Shown here piece after piece: positions 61,587 through 64,000 of a stretch of 64,000 nucleotides of DNA. Source of the DNA: Marininema mesophilum (GTDB lineage: Bacteria; Bacillota; Bacilli; Thermoactinomycetales; DSM-45169); NCBI RefSeq assembly GCF_900106775.1, contig NZ_FNNQ01000001.1:389367-453366 (forward strand). The letters are read 5' to 3'. A program made the translations under genes and the position numbers. Positions within the stretch are counted from its first letter, which is position 1. The number at the start of each line of letters is the position of its first letter. The notes beneath the pieces are model-generated. The model was given only the letters and a program-made list of their open reading frames with translations, was not told the origin of the DNA and did not search any database.

Positions 61587-61910
61587 ATGAGTGGGTTGAA
61601 CTTTCGAAAGATCACTATGGTTTTCACGTTGTTACTTGGCTTTTCGCTACTAGGGAGCGGAGTGAGTGAGGCCAGTACGCCTACCAATGATCATATGACG
61701 AAATCACCCCTAGTCGCTAAGAGTAAATGGGGTAAATGTTCCAATTCAGTCCAAGATGCAAAAGATCTACTTTACTCAGCGGGAATCACAGAACCGTCCG
61801 ACTATCCTTACGTAGTTCGGGATCGACTTGAATATGAATCCCAAAATTGGTGGGGAGACGCTAAAAGGACGGCGAATGAAATCATTACTGAAATTAACTA
61901 TTATTGCTAA
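61587..61910 (+). CDS. Small secreted protein with two cysteines
   Basis: A 107-residue protein with a signal peptide (ITMVFTLLLGFSLLGSGVSEA). The mature part is about 78 residues with two cysteines (WGKCSNSV and the terminal INYYC) that could form a disulfide closing the chain. Family unknown; size and disulfide pattern would fit a bacteriocin-like or enzyme-inhibitor protein, but nothing confirms this. GAGGAGG precedes the ATG. A strong terminator follows. Confidence 0.65.
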   Translation: MSGLNFRKITMVFTLLLGFSLLGSGVSEASTPTNDHMTKSPLVAKSKWGKCSNSVQDAKDLLYSAGITEPSDYPYVVRDRLEYESQNWWGDAKRTANEIITEINYYC

Positions 61911-61986
61911 ACGAACATACGTAGATTCTGAGCAACGTGTAGGGTGTAAAGAATAAGGTGTCCGGTAGCCACATATATTCTCGAAA

Positions 61987-62019
61987 ACGGGACTGCAAAC
62001 TCTATGCAGTCCCGTTTTT
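61987..62019 (+). terminator. Terminator of the 107-residue secreted protein gene
   Basis: Perfect 10-base stem ACGGGACTGC/GCAGTCCCGT (61987-61996/62006-62015) followed by TTTTT. Confidence 0.88.
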
Positions 62020-62152
62020 GTGTGAGGATAACGTTTAAATAGCCCGGACGTCCTCCCCAATATGTTCATATATTACTAGTATATCGAAGTTGCTTATATT
62101 TTATATACTCTTAGCCAGCTTACACTGGAAAACAATAAAGGAGCATATATGA

Positions 62153-62947
62153 ATGAAAAGTAAGGTCATCGCGTTGTCGCTATGCGCTCTCCTTTTCTTT
62201 GGGTTATCTCAAGTACAAATGGTCCATTCTCAAAAAAACAGTTTGCCTAAACCTACCATTGTGACTGACAAAAAAGAGGCCTTTGATAAAGGATTAAAAC
62301 AAAGGAATAATAAATCGGTCGTTGAAAAAAACTCTACTGTCAAACTACTTAATAGTAACGGTAGATCTGAAGGATCCCTAAAAATAAAGAAAAGTAAAAA
62401 TAGGTCGAATGATATGGCAATAGAGCAAACTGTCAAAGTTCTTATCGTGGGGGATGAAGAGTTTCGTTCAAAATATTCGGATTGGCAACAACGAGCTATC
62501 GATGTGGTAGAAGGATCTGATGATGCTTATATCCGTGACCATCAAATCGATTTTGAAATCGTTGGAATCGCTAGATGGCAATCCACTGGTACTGACCCGG
62601 TGTTACTTAGCGATTTGCCCCCAAAGTGGTACAACAGCACTGCCTATGATCTAGTCGTTGGTATTACCAATGATTCTCGTTTCCCATACGGTGGAGTTGC
62701 CTACTTGAGTCCCATCAATAATATTGGCTACAGTGTCATTCGGTACTACGATTCAACAACTTCTCAATATATTGCAAGACACGAAATCTCCCATAATTAT
62801 GGATTACAACATGATCCAAGTGGAAATCAACCAGTCTGTATGATGAACTATACGTACAGTTACTATGTAGACACCTGGGATCCAGCTCACAATTACCAAC
62901 TGGAGCAAAATAAAGGCTGGTATGGGGAAGGCATCCTCAGCAAGTAA
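62153..62947 (+). CDS. Secreted metzincin-type zinc metalloprotease
   Basis: A 264-residue secreted protein. Signal peptide about residues 1-26 (VIALSLCALLFFGLSQVQM), then a basic propeptide-like segment, then a reprolysin/M12-like catalytic domain. The zinc motif HEISHNYGLQH has ligands H210, H214 and H220 with catalytic E211 and G217; a methionine turn candidate CMMNY follows at 229-233. The latency mechanism is not evident. AAAGGAG lies nine bases before the ATG. It is a single-gene unit between two hairpin terminators and is intact, unlike the phage genes nearby. Confidence 0.82.
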   Translation: MKSKVIALSLCALLFFGLSQVQMVHSQKNSLPKPTIVTDKKEAFDKGLKQRNNKSVVEKNSTVKLLNSNGRSEGSLKIKKSKNRSNDMAIEQTVKVLIVGDEEFRSKYSDWQQRAIDVVEGSDDAYIRDHQIDFEIVGIARWQSTGTDPVLLSDLPPKWYNSTAYDLVVGITNDSRFPYGGVAYLSPINNIGYSVIRYYDSTTSQYIARHEISHNYGLQHDPSGNQPVCMMNYTYSYYVDTWDPAHNYQLEQNKGWYGEGILSK

Positions 62948-63062
62948 GGAAACAGCAATGATACCTCTGTACTCCGTTAGTGTCAAAGCAATTTGTAATG
63001 GAATTTCATATATTAGGTAGGCTACCGAGTCAGGGTAGCATGAATCATTCCTCTCTCTTATC

Positions 63063-63092
63063 GGCTGCATGAGTTTGCAGTCCATTTTTTTG
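63063..63092 (+). terminator. Terminator of the metalloprotease gene
   Basis: GGCTGCA/TGCAGTCC stem (63063-63069/63076-63083, one bulge) followed by TTTTTTT. It shares a GACTGCA-type core with the hairpin at 61987-62019. Confidence 0.7.
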
Positions 63093-63383
63093 TGTCATCG
63101 TTGCTAGCAACGCACCCAAGCTTTGTTTAACCAATAGCATATAGTTACTTATTGTGGCACTCTAAAGGACCACTTAGGTAATAAACTCATTTGATTGCTT
63201 TAACGGACTGTATAGGGCATACAGCCCGTTTTGGTGTGGGTAAGCGTATAACGGATTGCTACGTAACCTTGTAACCCCCTCCCTACAAACGGCATAAACA
63301 TAGGTATACCAAGGTTTACAGCCTTTTTACAGAGCAACAGACAACGTTACGTAACCTATCCATTTCCAATTCATTTTTTATGC

Positions 63384-63427
63384 AAAAAGGCCCTCATCCT
63401 TGATATATAGGGGATGGAGGCCTTTTT
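63384..63427. terminator. Bidirectional hairpin terminator
   Basis: AAAAAGGCC and GGCCTTTTT flanks with CATCC/GGATG inside (63384-63427), one or two mismatches, A-rich on one side and T-rich on the other. Confidence 0.7.
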
Positions 63428-63530
63428 CAAGCAAACACGTTGGGATCGGTCGATCCCTTTTAGCTTGCATAAAAATGGCCCCTTTTATTCATCGATGTAT
63501 AATGGGAACAATGATAAGGTGGTGGTACAC

Positions 63531-63692
63531 TTGAAAAATAAAATCGACTATAGGGAGCTGTATGATCAGCTCGAGCAAGCAGTCTTTCTTAGCTACTATG
63601 AGCTGTTAGATATCGCAGCTCATATGGGAGATCGGCCAGCTCTCCAGAAACGCATTTGGAAAGTGGCCAACGAACTGATGGAAAGTCGGTGA
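63531..63692 (+). CDS. Small hypothetical helical protein
   Basis: A 53-residue protein from a TTG at 63531, with AAGGTGGTG six bases upstream. Sequence IDYRELYDQLEQAVFLSYYELLDIAAHMGD suggests two helices. The frame is open further upstream but without a ribosome site. Unrecognised; small proteins of this kind are common in elements of phage origin. Confidence 0.5.
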   Translation: MKNKIDYRELYDQLEQAVFLSYYELLDIAAHMGDRPALQKRIWKVANELMESR

Positions 63693-64000
63693 CCAAGCGG
63701 CCAGAGGGTCGCTTTATTATTTGAGTTGTTTCGCATATGTTCCTCACAACAGGTTGCAAATTTCACCACTTGCATGGTGCGCACTGTAAATGGTATATTT
63801 TTATTTGTCATTTTTTTAACCCTTTATTTATTGTTTTTCTCTAATTTTAATGGGGCCTTATCAAGGCCTTCTTTTTTTGTTATAAAAAGTATATATATCC
63901 TTTCATGGTATATAACGAATGAAATTACTGGAATACCATTTATTACAGATTGAAAACTATGCCATAATCAATTAAATTTATTTTAGATAGAGAAGGAGGA
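63693..64000 (+). other. Right edge: hairpin and a ribosome site for the next gene
   Basis: A weak hairpin follows the small gene (63698-63714). GGCCTT/AAGGCC (63855-63870) with TTCTTTTTTT is a terminator candidate. The window ends in GAAGGAGGA, an ideal ribosome site, so a plus-strand gene should start just past 64000. Confidence 0.5.

Larger units (their letters stand above)
62948..63530. other. Gene-free stretch with hairpins and short repeats
   Basis: No gene seen. It holds the metalloprotease terminator, a second hairpin (63202-63213/63219-63230, one mismatch), two copies of TACGTAACC (63260-63268 and 63348-63356), and a strong bidirectional stem at 63384-63427. Confidence 0.5.

Noticed and set aside
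63726..63953. 75-residue hydrophobic frame near the right edge
   Set aside because: The frame crosses a terminator-like hairpin and has no ribosome site.
1..64000. CRISPR arrays, tRNA or rRNA genes
   Set aside because: No regularly spaced repeats and no tRNA- or rRNA-like sequence were noticed on reading; a tRNAscan-type search was not possible.

Overview
The window is a chromosomal segment of a low-to-mid GC, endospore-forming member of the Bacillota (class Bacilli). The evidence is an alpha/beta-type SASP, SpoIIP, the germination protease GPR, YqfC/YqfD, PrkA/YhbH, and gene order close to the Bacillus subtilis sigA-to-gpr stretch. Strong AGGAGG-type ribosome sites and intrinsic terminators fit this. 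Thermoactinomycetaceae or a similar family is my guess only.

Layout. 1-9.2 kb (minus strand): an acyl-CoA dehydrogenase, then sigA-dnaG, then ppdK with its bifunctional kinase/phosphorylase and a CcpN-type regulator. 9.4-10.4 kb: a lone plus-strand TIM-barrel isomerase-like gene. 10.6-24.4 kb (minus): glyQS behind a T-box leader, recO, yqzL, era, cdd, dgkA, ybeY, phoH, yqfD, yqfC, a SASP gene, floA/nfeD, yqeY, rpsU and a HIT protein. pgpH, usually between phoH and ybeY, is missing. 24.5-30.7 kb: accessory genes of mixed strand (Na/Pi symporter, deoC, NUDIX, pnuC, an AAC(3)-type acetyltransferase, a broken MFS transporter). 30.9-46.7 kb (minus): mtaB, rsmE, prmA, dnaJ, dnaK, grpE, an archaeal-like (group III) chaperonin, hrcA with CIRCE, hemW, lepA, yqxA, spoIIP, gpr. 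46.9-53.5 kb: rpsT, a DegV protein, trmL, a HAD phosphatase, a membrane-anchored Amidase_6 protein, prkA.

53.5-64 kb: yhbH runs from its start to the MIDAS motif of its VWA domain and is then cut. Eighteen bases past its last codon lies the 3' end of a large serine recombinase gene. Everything from there to the window edge looks like an inserted element: degraded skin/PBSX-like phage genes (small terminase, portal, XkdF), a TnpB remnant, an SMI1/KNR4 remnant, a VOC protein, and three secreted proteins in separate plus-strand units, one a metzincin-type metalloprotease. The other half of yhbH is not in the window. The arrangement matches elements that interrupt sporulation genes (sigK, spsM, spoVFB, gerE) and are excised by a serine recombinase in the mother cell.

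The main points of interest are the yhbH-interrupting element, the group III chaperonin inside the HrcA-controlled dnaK operon, and several conserved genes whose only well-placed start codon is ATA, ATT or ATC.
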